DNA of 13,854 nucleotides from Chloroflexota bacterium. GTDB taxonomy: Bacteria > Chloroflexota > UBA6077 > JACQUR01. The notes under the pieces are model-generated. The model saw only the letters and a program-made list of their open reading frames with translations. It was not told the origin of the DNA and made no database searches. Shown in pieces: positions 7,589-13,854 of the stretch (position 1 is the first letter of the stretch; every line of letters begins with the position of its first letter). A program made the position numbers and the translations under genes. The stretch is taken from positions 1 to 13,854 of the forward strand of contig JACQUR010000390.1 in the NCBI GenBank assembly GCA_016210245.1, read 5' to 3'.

Positions 7589-8588
7589 AGATGCTCACCT
7601 TCGAGGGGCCGAACTCCTGGGCGATATCGACCAGCGCAGACACGCCTTCCGCGAGCGACCCGAAGGCGATCACGCGCACGCTCTCCGGCCAGATGCGGTT
7701 GCACACTGCCTTTGCTTGCTCGACCTGCGCCTGGAAGTCATCGGCCAGAGGGCTCACGACCGGCGCCGGCAGGGAGGTGGTGGATACTGCTACCACCCCA
7801 CGACAGGACACTACATGGGGGTGCTGGGTATTGCGCTGCGCCCCGGTGGGCTTGAGCAACGTGGCGCCCAGGGCGTGCAGCAAGGCGCTGGCCCGTACAT
7901 TGCGGTCTGCCTCCGGGACGTCATACTTGCGGGTGATGTCGTTCAGCCCGATCCGCCACAGATCCAGGTTGCAGACCAGCGCGTACTCCCCCGAGGAAGC
8001 CGGGCGATGGAAGATGGCCTGTCTTTCGGCCACCGTCTCGCCACCCGTTGCCTGGCCGCGCCCCTCGGGGGCGTACTTGACGTGGAAGTACTGCTCGGTC
8101 ACGGTTTTCTCGGGCAACCCAACTACCCAGCCAAACTCAACGGTCGACTTGCGCCCTACCGCTCGCTTGCTGGTGGTGACCAGGGTGCCGGCGATGTCGG
8201 TGAGCGCGCAGTCACCCAGCAGCTTCGCCACCACCTCGGAGTCCCTGGCCCTGCGACGCTCCACTCGGCCGCTCACGCCGAAGTCCTGCTCTTTGTCACA
8301 GAACTCCACGAACTCCGGGTTTTCGGCGTTGATGCGGTCGGCGCTATGGAGCCGCGCGCCCGGCGAGAGCGGCTGGCCGGCCGCCTCCAGGAGCGGAATG
8401 AGGTGCTCCACCAGCATGTGCTTGAAGGTGTCCCCGCTGATGGCGTTCACCACGGCACGCTGGCCGGCCTGGTCCAGGATGTGGACCATGCGCGTCTGCT
8501 GCTGGTTGCCCTCCGTGCCCTCGTTGTTGAGACTGTGCAGGTTCAGGATGACCCGGGCGCTCACGGCTACTGACGTAATGGGGCTCAC
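7581..8588 (-). CDS. cas7: Cas7 backbone subunit, DevR/Csa2-like
   Basis: Cas7 forms the helical backbone of a type I Cascade along the crRNA spacer. The 335-residue product matches the DevR/Csa2 branch: SVAVSARVILNLHSLNNEGT (6-25), GNQQQTRMVHI (27-37), VNAISGDTFKHMLVEHLIPL (47-66), LHSADRIN (80-87), CALTDIAGTLVT (127-138) and KRAVGRKSTVEFGWVVGLPE (141-160). The length is usual for the family. The start is GTG with AAGGAG 7 nt upstream, 15 nt after the stop of the Cas8-like gene. Its stop overlaps the next gene. This branch of Cas7 is typical of subtypes I-A and I-B and of the Myxococcus dev locus, which supports a type I system here rather than a second type III backbone. Confidence 0.92.
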   Translation of the reverse strand: MSPITSVAVSARVILNLHSLNNEGTEGNQQQTRMVHILDQAGQRAVVNAISGDTFKHMLVEHLIPLLEAAGQPLSPGARLHSADRINAENPEFVEFCDKEQDFGVSGRVERRRARDSEVVAKLLGDCALTDIAGTLVTTSKRAVGRKSTVEFGWVVGLPEKTVTEQYFHVKYAPEGRGQATGGETVAERQAIFHRPASSGEYALVCNLDLWRIGLNDITRKYDVPEADRNVRASALLHALGATLLKPTGAQRNTQHPHVVSCRGVVAVSTTSLPAPVVSPLADDFQAQVEQAKAVCNRIWPESVRVIAFGSLAEGVSALVDIAQEFGPSKVSIYA

Positions 8589-8603
8589 GTTATTCTCCTT
8601 TTC

Positions 8604-10388
8604 TTACTCGGCACCACTCGCGGCTAGCGTGGCCTCAGATCCCTCGGCGGCATCAGCGCCTGGCTCCGCCTCGCCGGCTTGATCGCTGGGCTCGTACGGC
8701 TCGCGACAGGAGCCATAGGCGCAGAGCAGCGCTCCGATCAGGCTGGCAGGGTGGTCCTCCATCAGGGCAGCGAACTCTGCAAACTCCTCGGTGGTGACGT
8801 TCCTGGGGGCCTGGCGCTTCGTCTCGCGGCGGCGGGCGTTCTCGGAGTTGTACGAGGCGACGAAGTCGGCCACCGCCTCCATGAAGGCTTGGCCACCGGG
8901 CAGGGAGCGCTTTCGGCGCAGATCGGGCAGCAGGTCGTAGCGGATCTCGCGGTACCCCTGCTGGCCCATGGCCTTCTGCCCCTGGGCGCTCACGGTGGAG
9001 CGGCGCACGGCCGTGGCCACCGCCTTGAAGCCGGGCGCGTCGAGGATCTCGCTGTAGCGGGGGGTAAGAGCCATCACAAGCCTCCTGAGATGATCGGTGC
9101 TGAAGCTCGCCACCAGGCGCTTCTGCTCTCGCGCGCGCAGCACAAAGATCCCGTAGCCGCCCATGAAGTGGAGCAGCGCCAGACAGGCACCCTCCCCGCG
9201 GCGTTCGAGAAAGCGGCGGTAGTCAATCAGCAGCCCTATTTCGTCTGAGTGGTCGTCGCGCAGGCTGCGCACCACCTTGCGGTGCTCGTCCAGGATGGCC
9301 AGCCACAGATCGCTGCTGGCCTTGTCCTCCACAGGGAACCAGCCGGGCACGGCCAGGGTGGACATGGCGGAGACGGCCTTGGCCTGGCCAAGGGACTGGT
9401 AGTAGGTGATGCTCACGCCGGAAACGACATCGCCCGGGGCTCGCCCGTCCAGGAACAGCTCCTCGATGGGCGAAATCTCCGGCGTGTGGTACTCCTGCGA
9501 GTGGCGAATCAGCACCTCGGCCAGGTGCAGCACCGCCAGGGCGTCCATCTTGGGCGGGCCGCCGCTGAGCGGCCGCCTGCGCAACTCCTGGGCGACCGCG
9601 GTGAGCGCCCGCACCGAGATATCGGCCGGGATGGGGCAGAAGAAGCGAACGTGCTCGCTCTTGGAGCCCTGGAAGTAGGGACAGGCGACCCGGAAGTAGC
9701 CCCGATACTTCATCCACTCCAGGAAGGGATCGAGCCATTGTTCTTTCGTCTTGTCGTTGCGCCCGGGTCCGTCCGGCTTGAGGCGGGCGTAGCCCTTGGC
9801 CGCGGCGGGGCTGAAGAGCTGGACCGAGGTGAGGTTCCACTTCAGCGGAGCGGGCCGTCCTTCGCGCAGGGCAGCCAATGCCTGGGCCAGGCCCTCGCGG
9901 GTGGCCTGCGCGTCTTCGAGGAGGCCATGCAGGCGGTTGGTGTTCTCGTCGCCCTGGAGGGTGTTCAGAACCTGGAGCAATCGCCAGTCAGGACGAGGCT
10001 GTAGTTCCTGGAGTTGCTGCTGGGTAACGGGGTCCTGAGCTGCCGCCTTGTCCTTCTGGAGGCTAGCGCGTAGCTCGTAGTAGCGCCTGGCGCGCTCGCG
10101 CTGCTGGGAGTAATCGACGCACTCCTCGCCCCTGCCCGGAGGCTGCTGCTTCGGGTTGGTCTTCAGGAACGGGTATCCGGGCGCAGTTGCGAGCTGGGCT
10201 AGCTCGCGTTCCGTGAGAGGCGCAGGCAGATGGACGACGAAGGCGTCGGGCGTCTCCTTCAAATGTACGGGGGCGTCAAAGGCGGACGAGAGCAGGTCGG
10301 CCAGGCCGACCGCTGCCAGGACGTCGGCATGGGTGCCGGTAAGGCGCGGAATCGTGAAGCTGTCCACGGATGACATTGCATCAACCAC
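8604..10388 (-). CDS. cas8: Cas8-like large subunit of a type I complex
   Basis: The 594-residue product sits where a type I Cascade large subunit is expected, between cas3 and cas7. It opens with IPRLTGTHADVLAAVGLADLL (13-33), which resembles the start of several Cas8 families. The middle contains YFRVACPYFQGS (231-242). The C-terminal third (about 440-560) reads SEILDAPGFKAVATAVRRST, then EIRYDLLPDLRRKRS and FMEAVADFVASYNSENARRR, a helical pattern seen in Cas8a/Cas8b C-terminal regions. The last 30 residues are acidic and low in complexity. I cannot assign a subtype. The GTG start immediately follows the cas3 stop, with GGAGG 10 nt upstream inside cas3; an in-frame ATG at 10376 is the alternative. 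Large-subunit identity rests on position plus weak motif similarity. Confidence 0.72.
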   Translation of the reverse strand: MVDAMSSVDSFTIPRLTGTHADVLAAVGLADLLSSAFDAPVHLKETPDAFVVHLPAPLTERELAQLATAPGYPFLKTNPKQQPPGRGEECVDYSQQRERARRYYELRASLQKDKAAAQDPVTQQQLQELQPRPDWRLLQVLNTLQGDENTNRLHGLLEDAQATREGLAQALAALREGRPAPLKWNLTSVQLFSPAAAKGYARLKPDGPGRNDKTKEQWLDPFLEWMKYRGYFRVACPYFQGSKSEHVRFFCPIPADISVRALTAVAQELRRRPLSGGPPKMDALAVLHLAEVLIRHSQEYHTPEISPIEELFLDGRAPGDVVSGVSITYYQSLGQAKAVSAMSTLAVPGWFPVEDKASSDLWLAILDEHRKVVRSLRDDHSDEIGLLIDYRRFLERRGEGACLALLHFMGGYGIFVLRAREQKRLVASFSTDHLRRLVMALTPRYSEILDAPGFKAVATAVRRSTVSAQGQKAMGQQGYREIRYDLLPDLRRKRSLPGGQAFMEAVADFVASYNSENARRRETKRQAPRNVTTEEFAEFAALMEDHPASLIGALLCAYGSCREPYEPSDQAGEAEPGADAAEGSEATLAASGAE

Positions 10389-12788
10389 TCAACTCTCACC
10401 TCCTTCAGCCGTAGCTCGCTGGTCGGCCAGGCGAAGCGTGCGGGTCAGGTAAGCAACGAGAGGCCACCAGCGTAGCATCTGGTCGGGACCCATGGTTGCC
10501 TGGAGCATCTGCTCCAGGAGAGCGCGCCGGTTGCGCGGGTCGTAGAGGCTGTGTACGCGGGGACCGATGGCTGAGAGGCCCGTGGCCTCCTGGATGCACC
10601 TCTCCCAGCCGGGCGCGAGCGGTTGCAGGCCGAGGTCAGGGGCATTGGGCAGCCAGCCACCGTGGTGGGCGAGTATCGCCCCAGAACACGCCGAGGTAAG
10701 GATACGTCGAACGGTGGGGCGCACGCTAGCTAGGAGCGTCGGCCACAGGCTTGCTGCCAGATAGGCACCTGCCGCGGCATGAGGTGGACGCCGCAGGTTT
10801 CGCTGGTCGCGAAGCTCGCGCTCCAGCCGGCGATGCTCGGAGCTGTCGGGATCGAAGTCCGTGTGTGCAAGCGGCGTCGCGTGCTGGTAATCCGATCTCT
10901 TGGCCCGTTGGGCTGCCTCCGCCCACACTTGCCACTCTTTCTGGAGTTTCCCCAGGTCATGAAGAAGCGCGGTGCAGCGCACAGCCGCCAGGACCTCCCA
11001 TGGCGTCAGGTCGAACCCTTGGGCTAACCGTCCCTGCAGCCAGCCCTCGACTCCGTCCAACTCAGCCCGGCCGCGCGCCTCTTCAGCCACAGCAAGAGCG
11101 TGGTGGACCCAGGTTTCCGCGTGCAATGGCGAGTGGCCTGGACGACGCGGCTCCTGGCGGTCGGGACTCTGTTCCACCCCTGCCTGCCCCAGCTCCAAGC
11201 CCACCTTGTCGGTGTAGCGCGCGACATCCGGGTGCAGACAGAGTATGAAGCTCCGTGGGAGCGCGTCGAGCGTTAGCGGCTGCCATCCCGGTTCTGCGTC
11301 CGTCTCCCAGTACCAGCCGGCCTGTCCCCCGCGTTCCTCCACCGTTTTCCAGAGCTGCCATCGGGAGACTGCCACGGCATCACGTTGGCCCGGCCGCTCG
11401 GGTAGGTTCTCAGGCCACGCCACAACTACTCGAACATGATCCGTATCTGGCTCGCGGATCAGATCCGCTACCCCTTGCGGGCTCGGCCAGACCACCGTGG
11501 CGCTGATCCGTTGCAGGATGTCGTCGCGCCTGGGCCGCCAGCCGGAGCGCAGGGCTTGCTGGTCGTCCTCGCCATGCACCTGCTGAACCCAGGCTGCCGC
11601 CACGTCGGGCGTGAGGCGGACGGGTCCGCCTGGGAGCGAGCGCAGCAGGTTGACGGTCCTTCCCAGTGCGGGCTCGGGCTGGCGGCGGTTACCGTACGGC
11701 AGCCAGGCGCCGTGCGCGTCAGGCAAAGGATGCACATGCACCGTGCCGCTCTGGCCCTTGAATCTGGCACAGCGTCCGGCCCGTTGCACCAGCGCGTTGA
11801 TGGGGCAGACTTCGGTGAACAGGTGGTCACAGGTCAGGTCCAGGCCTGCCTCGATGACCTGGGTAGCTACAAGGATGGCGGGTCCCGAGGCTCCCCGGCC
11901 AAAGAACTCACGGAGCCGTCGCTCTTTCTCCTGGCGATGGACGCGGAAGAACTGCGAGTGCAGCAAGAACACCGGCACGTCGCGCTCGGCATCCTTCAGT
12001 CCGCGAACAATCTCTTTGTAGAGCGCTTGTGCCCGAGGCACGGTGTTGGCCAGCACAATGATGCGGCCAGAGTGGCGCAGTACGAACGAGGCCGAGAGCG
12101 GTTCGGATTCGTAGACCAGGTGCCGCCACGTCTCGGCCACACTGGGTAGCGCCAGCAGTTCCTCACGCGAGAGCTTGGCCTCGTTGCACCCGACCGCGTC
12201 GGAGAGCAGCGTGACCAGCGGTTCTGTGGCAGTCGCGGTCATCCAGACGCTCTGCACCAGGGGGCCGAACAGCGCCAGCCCGGCCGCAGCGGTCAGAAAG
12301 GCGCGGTTGGGCTCCATGAGGTGGAACTCGTCGAAGACCACCAGCGCGCCAGCGACGGCCGCGGCGTTGATATTGTGCATCCTGGCGGACAGGCCGTAAG
12401 GGCTCGCCAGCATGCCGCTGAGGAGTTGATCGTAGGTGGTGACGATCACCCGTCCGCGATCGAGAAACGGGTCGTCGGGCTGCTCGCCGGTCTGGAGCGT
12501 GGCCAGGTCCTCTGGCAGGCTACGCTTCTTCAGCTCCTCCTGGGCAGTGTGGTGAATGCTCTGGGCGAGCGTGCGGAGCGGGAGGACGTAGATCAGCCGC
12601 CGCGGTTTCGGCGCCCAACCATCGAACAGGAATGGCGTCAGGACCGCCGCCGTCTTACCGGCTCCGGTCGGAGCGCGCAGCACCACGTTCTGGCCGGCCA
12701 TGAGCCTGCGCGCCAGGTCCACCTGGTATTCATAGGGATCAACGGCGTTGAGGTCACGGAAGAACGCGCGATAGGCATCTTCATCCAT
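10389..12788 (-). CDS. cas3: Cas3 helicase-nuclease, helicase first and HD domain at C-terminus
   Basis: Cas3 unwinds and degrades DNA recruited by a type I Cascade. The 799-residue product (from ATG 12788) has the SF2 motifs: Walker A APTGAGKT (39-46), VIVTTYDQ (114-121), a DEFH box (153-156), TATAT (184-188), VATQVIEAGLD (307-317) and QRAGRCARF (335-343). The HD domain follows: ETWVHHALAV (558-567), LLHDLGKLQKEWQ (608-620), HAAAGAYLA (670-678), ILAHHGGW (705-712) and RLADQRA (786-792). All metal-binding positions therefore seem present. The order helicase then HD is the reverse of the common HD-helicase Cas3. A GTG at 12818 in frame is an alternative start; I prefer the ATG because GGGGTG precedes it and the conserved part begins there. 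It heads the cas operon. Confidence 0.93.
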   Translation of the reverse strand: MDEDAYRAFFRDLNAVDPYEYQVDLARRLMAGQNVVLRAPTGAGKTAAVLTPFLFDGWAPKPRRLIYVLPLRTLAQSIHHTAQEELKKRSLPEDLATLQTGEQPDDPFLDRGRVIVTTYDQLLSGMLASPYGLSARMHNINAAAVAGALVVFDEFHLMEPNRAFLTAAAGLALFGPLVQSVWMTATATEPLVTLLSDAVGCNEAKLSREELLALPSVAETWRHLVYESEPLSASFVLRHSGRIIVLANTVPRAQALYKEIVRGLKDAERDVPVFLLHSQFFRVHRQEKERRLREFFGRGASGPAILVATQVIEAGLDLTCDHLFTEVCPINALVQRAGRCARFKGQSGTVHVHPLPDAHGAWLPYGNRRQPEPALGRTVNLLRSLPGGPVRLTPDVAAAWVQQVHGEDDQQALRSGWRPRRDDILQRISATVVWPSPQGVADLIREPDTDHVRVVVAWPENLPERPGQRDAVAVSRWQLWKTVEERGGQAGWYWETDAEPGWQPLTLDALPRSFILCLHPDVARYTDKVGLELGQAGVEQSPDRQEPRRPGHSPLHAETWVHHALAVAEEARGRAELDGVEGWLQGRLAQGFDLTPWEVLAAVRCTALLHDLGKLQKEWQVWAEAAQRAKRSDYQHATPLAHTDFDPDSSEHRRLERELRDQRNLRRPPHAAAGAYLAASLWPTLLASVRPTVRRILTSACSGAILAHHGGWLPNAPDLGLQPLAPGWERCIQEATGLSAIGPRVHSLYDPRNRRALLEQMLQATMGPDQMLRWWPLVAYLTRTLRLADQRATAEGGES

Positions 12789-12885
12789 AAGACGGCACCC
12801 CGCAGGGATGAACGCCACCCCGGGAGCACTTTGCCAACACGGACGAGGGTGGCGGGCGGCGGGTCGACGAAGTCCAATCGCTCAT
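12781..12885 (-). CDS. Possible 34-codon leader ORF overlapping cas3
   Basis: An ATG at 12885 preceded by GGAG with 8 nt spacing opens a 34-codon frame rich in Ser, Pro, Arg and Gly. Its TGA overlaps the cas3 ATG by 8 nt (ATGGATGA). The same 8-nt overlap joins cas7 to cas5, cmr1 to cas10, and cmr3 to cmr4. The peptide (begins MSDWTSSTRRPPPSSVLAKC) resembles nothing I know. It could be a leader peptide that couples ribosomes onto cas3, or chance: a short open frame in GC-rich DNA is weak evidence by itself. Confidence 0.3.
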   Translation of the reverse strand: MSDWTSSTRRPPPSSVLAKCSRGGVHPCGVPSYG

Positions 12886-12984
12886 GCCGGTCACTCCGGG
12901 CAGGAACACCTTTCAGTACCCTTGTGCCCGCACCCTCCAGCGCGTACGCGAGTGAACTGTCGGGCGGCTTTCTTGGCAGATAGG

Positions 12985-13092
12985 CCAGCCAGCTCCCGGG
13001 AGGTCGGATGGCCCCATCCGCTTGAACGCCCGCCCAGGCTTGGTCTTGAGGAAGTCCAGCCAGCTCCCGGGAGGTCGGATGGCCCCATCCGC
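12985..13092. repeat. Two 37-nt palindromic direct repeats with a 34-nt spacer
   Basis: Identical 37-nt copies lie at 12985-13021 and 13056-13092, with a 34-nt unrelated segment (13022-13055) between them. Each copy contains the perfect palindrome CTCCCGGGAG and the hairpin CGGATGG-CC-CCATCCG. The size and spacing match a minimal CRISPR (repeat-spacer-repeat), and the unit begins 18 nt after a TATAAT box. Against CRISPR: only two copies, two separate palindromes per copy, and no ATTGAAA-like 3' end in either direction. It may instead be a duplicated dispersed palindrome, a regulator-binding site or an RNA leader structure for the cas mRNA. Confidence 0.95.
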
Positions 13093-13110
13093 CCCACAGC
13101 TCACGGGCTC

Positions 13111-13139
13111 ATTATAGGCCCCTGCGACGCGCTCGTCAA
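13111..13139 (-). promoter_or_regulatory. Sigma70-type promoter for the cas operon
   Basis: On the minus strand TTGACG (13139-13134) and TATAAT (13116-13111) are separated by exactly 17 nt: 5/6 and 6/6 matches to the housekeeping consensus. Transcription would start near 13104, run through the 37-nt repeat pair and reach cas3 about 315 nt later. No other gene lies between it and cas3 apart from the possible leader ORF. In such GC-rich DNA a match this good is unlikely by chance, but it is untested. Confidence 0.65.
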
Positions 13140-13286
13140 TGCCTGTGTATCTGCTAGGAGTACAACACAATATAGGAACTCTCTCCACACGTCCAACCTC
13201 GCCAACGAGTGCATCGCCTTGTCCCATCACTTGGGCCGTGTCAGTTCGAGATGGAGCAGGCCATCTGCCAGTCGTAGTTCGGATGT

Positions 13287-13560
13287 TCACCCCTTCGTCT
13301 GCTCGCTCCCTCCCCCTCGCTTGGAAGTGTCCAGGATGGTGATCCCCCACCAACTCCTGGCCCCGGTACCGCAAGAGGACTCCCTCCTCGTCCAGGTACT
13401 CCGTGTCCGTTGCGCGCTGGGGCCGCTTGAGGCTGAGGTAGAGGACGTCGGTCTCCTGATCGTAGTCGACCCACACCTTGCCGGTCGGTAGACGGAGGAG
13501 ATGCGGGACGGCTGCATAGATCTCTTGCATGGTTTCTTTTGCTACCGGTCTTCTCGCCAT
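13287..13560 (-). pseudogene. DUF2283-family small protein gene with a one-base frameshift
   Basis: The ATG at 13560 has GGAG 9 nt upstream. The product begins MARRPVAKETMQEIYAAVPH and then shows the DUF2283 pattern VWVDYDQETDVLYLSLKRPQ, TEYLDEEGVLLRYRGQELVG. At a run of five G (13344-13348) the frame is lost. Skipping one base restores the expected family ending VGITILDTSKR and a TGA at 13287, for a protein of 90 residues. In the unshifted frame the ORF runs on to 12913 without conserved content. DUF2283 proteins are small, of unknown function, and often lie beside DUF4258 or toxin-antitoxin-like genes. A true mutation, a sequencing or assembly error at the homopolymer, or programmed slippage could each explain the break. 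No functional link with the cas genes is shown. Confidence 0.75.
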
Positions 13561-13854
13561 ACTATGGCACTCCGATTGATCTTGGACGTGATGTACGCTG
13601 TTTCGTGGATCACCACGCTGACCGAGCGACCAGCCACGCATTCCTGCCTCTGGCACCCGGTCTGCAGCCGGTTCTCAGGAGGCAGTATCTGGTCGTCTCT
13701 TGCCTGGGCAGTCGGGGCAGGTGACCATATCCCCGTACAATCCACGGACACACCTTCTCATCTTGCACTACTGGAGCGAACCGCTCAACCGTGGGGAGGT
13801 GCGCCCAGTTCTTGTGCGTGGAGGTCGTAGGGGCAGACGGCCCGGTCTGCCCGC
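13561..13854. other. Non-coding or unrecognised right end
   Basis: I see no supportable gene in these 294 bases upstream of the DUF2283 gene. Short open frames cross it on both strands, but none has a good ribosome site together with recognisable content. A DUF4258-type partner was looked for on the minus strand and not found. The only structure seen is the palindromic repeat at 13831-13852. Confidence 0.6.
13831..13852. repeat. Small inverted repeat at the right edge
   Basis: GGGCAGAC (13831-13838) and GTCTGCCC (13845-13852) are perfect 8-bp arms around a 6-nt loop, preceded by cgtag. The style recalls dispersed GTAGGGGC-type palindromes common between genes in Chloroflexota. That is from memory. 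The element may continue past the window end. Confidence 0.7.

Larger units (their letters stand above)
12886..13286. other. Non-coding region upstream of the cas operon
   Basis: No protein-coding gene can be supported across these 401 bases. The region holds the 37-nt repeat pair (12985-13092), a sigma70-type promoter (13111-13139) facing cas3 and a weaker promoter-like pair (13169-13196). The rest, 12886-12984 and 13197-13286, shows nothing recognisable. The frameshifted continuation of the DUF2283 gene runs through it on the minus strand but shows no conserved domain. Confidence 0.7.

Noticed and set aside
6734..8573. Plus-strand open frames at 6734-7855 and 7380-8573
   Set aside because: They lie opposite the cas5-like gene and cas7 and have no recognisable motifs or good start sites.
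13169..13196. Second promoter-like pair TTGGAC, 16 nt, TATATT on the minus strand
   Set aside because: The -35 part matches the consensus at only about half its positions and a much better promoter lies just downstream. It could be a minor start.
12913..13343. Continuation of the DUF2283 frame beyond the G5 run as a protein of about 215 residues
   Set aside because: The conserved family ending is found in the other frame, and the long tail translates the palindromic repeats and the promoter region without any recognisable content.
13542..13751. Minus-strand open frame upstream of the DUF2283 gene, considered as a DUF4258-type partner
   Set aside because: Its translation shows no DUF4258 pattern and it overlaps the supported DUF2283 start.

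Overview
The window is GC-rich (by eye about two thirds G+C, not computed). Every gene I can support lies on the minus strand. It is a CRISPR-Cas effector locus, read from right to left. The GC-rich composition, the intergenic palindromic repeats and the pairing of type I with type III-B genes would fit a chromosomal locus of a Chloroflexota-like or similar GC-rich bacterium. No marker gene is present, so that placement is a weak inference.

Layout in transcription order. At 13854-13561 there is no recognisable gene, only a palindromic repeat at the extreme end. At 13560-13287 lies a small DUF2283-family gene with a one-base frameshift in a run of five G. At 13286-12886 is a non-coding region with a near-consensus sigma70-type promoter (TTGACG, 17 nt, TATAAT) reading toward the cas genes. 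Just downstream of the promoter are two copies of a 37-nt palindromic repeat separated by 34 nt. A possible 34-codon leader ORF at 12885-12781 overlaps the cas3 start. Then come ten tightly packed cas genes: cas3 (helicase followed by a C-terminal HD domain), a Cas8-like large subunit, cas7 (DevR/Csa2-like), a Cas5-like gene, and a complete Cmr set in the order cmr1, cas10/cmr2, cmr3, cmr4, cmr5, cmr6. The left edge carries short tandem repeats and a small hairpin.

How the parts may work together. The first four genes supply a type I Cascade-like DNA-targeting complex with its Cas3 nuclease-helicase. The last six supply a type III-B Cmr complex that cuts RNA (Cmr4) and could make cyclic oligoadenylate (GGDD palm motif of Cas10). 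Overlapping stops and starts and good Shine-Dalgarno sequences suggest one co-transcribed unit. The Cas10 has no N-terminal HD nuclease domain, so DNA cutting in this locus may rest on Cas3. No cas6, cas1, cas2, cas4, CARF effector or ordinary CRISPR array is visible, so crRNA supply, adaptation and any cOA-activated effector must lie elsewhere or be shared with another locus.

Most unusual points: one operon joining type I and type III-B effectors; an HD-less Cas10 with degenerate zinc-finger positions and an in-frame 24-residue duplication; a Cmr6 with a proline-rich linker and a C-terminal cold-shock/S1-like (OB-fold) domain; a 29-bp perfect hairpin between cmr4 and cmr5; and the CRISPR-sized repeat pair just after the operon promoter.
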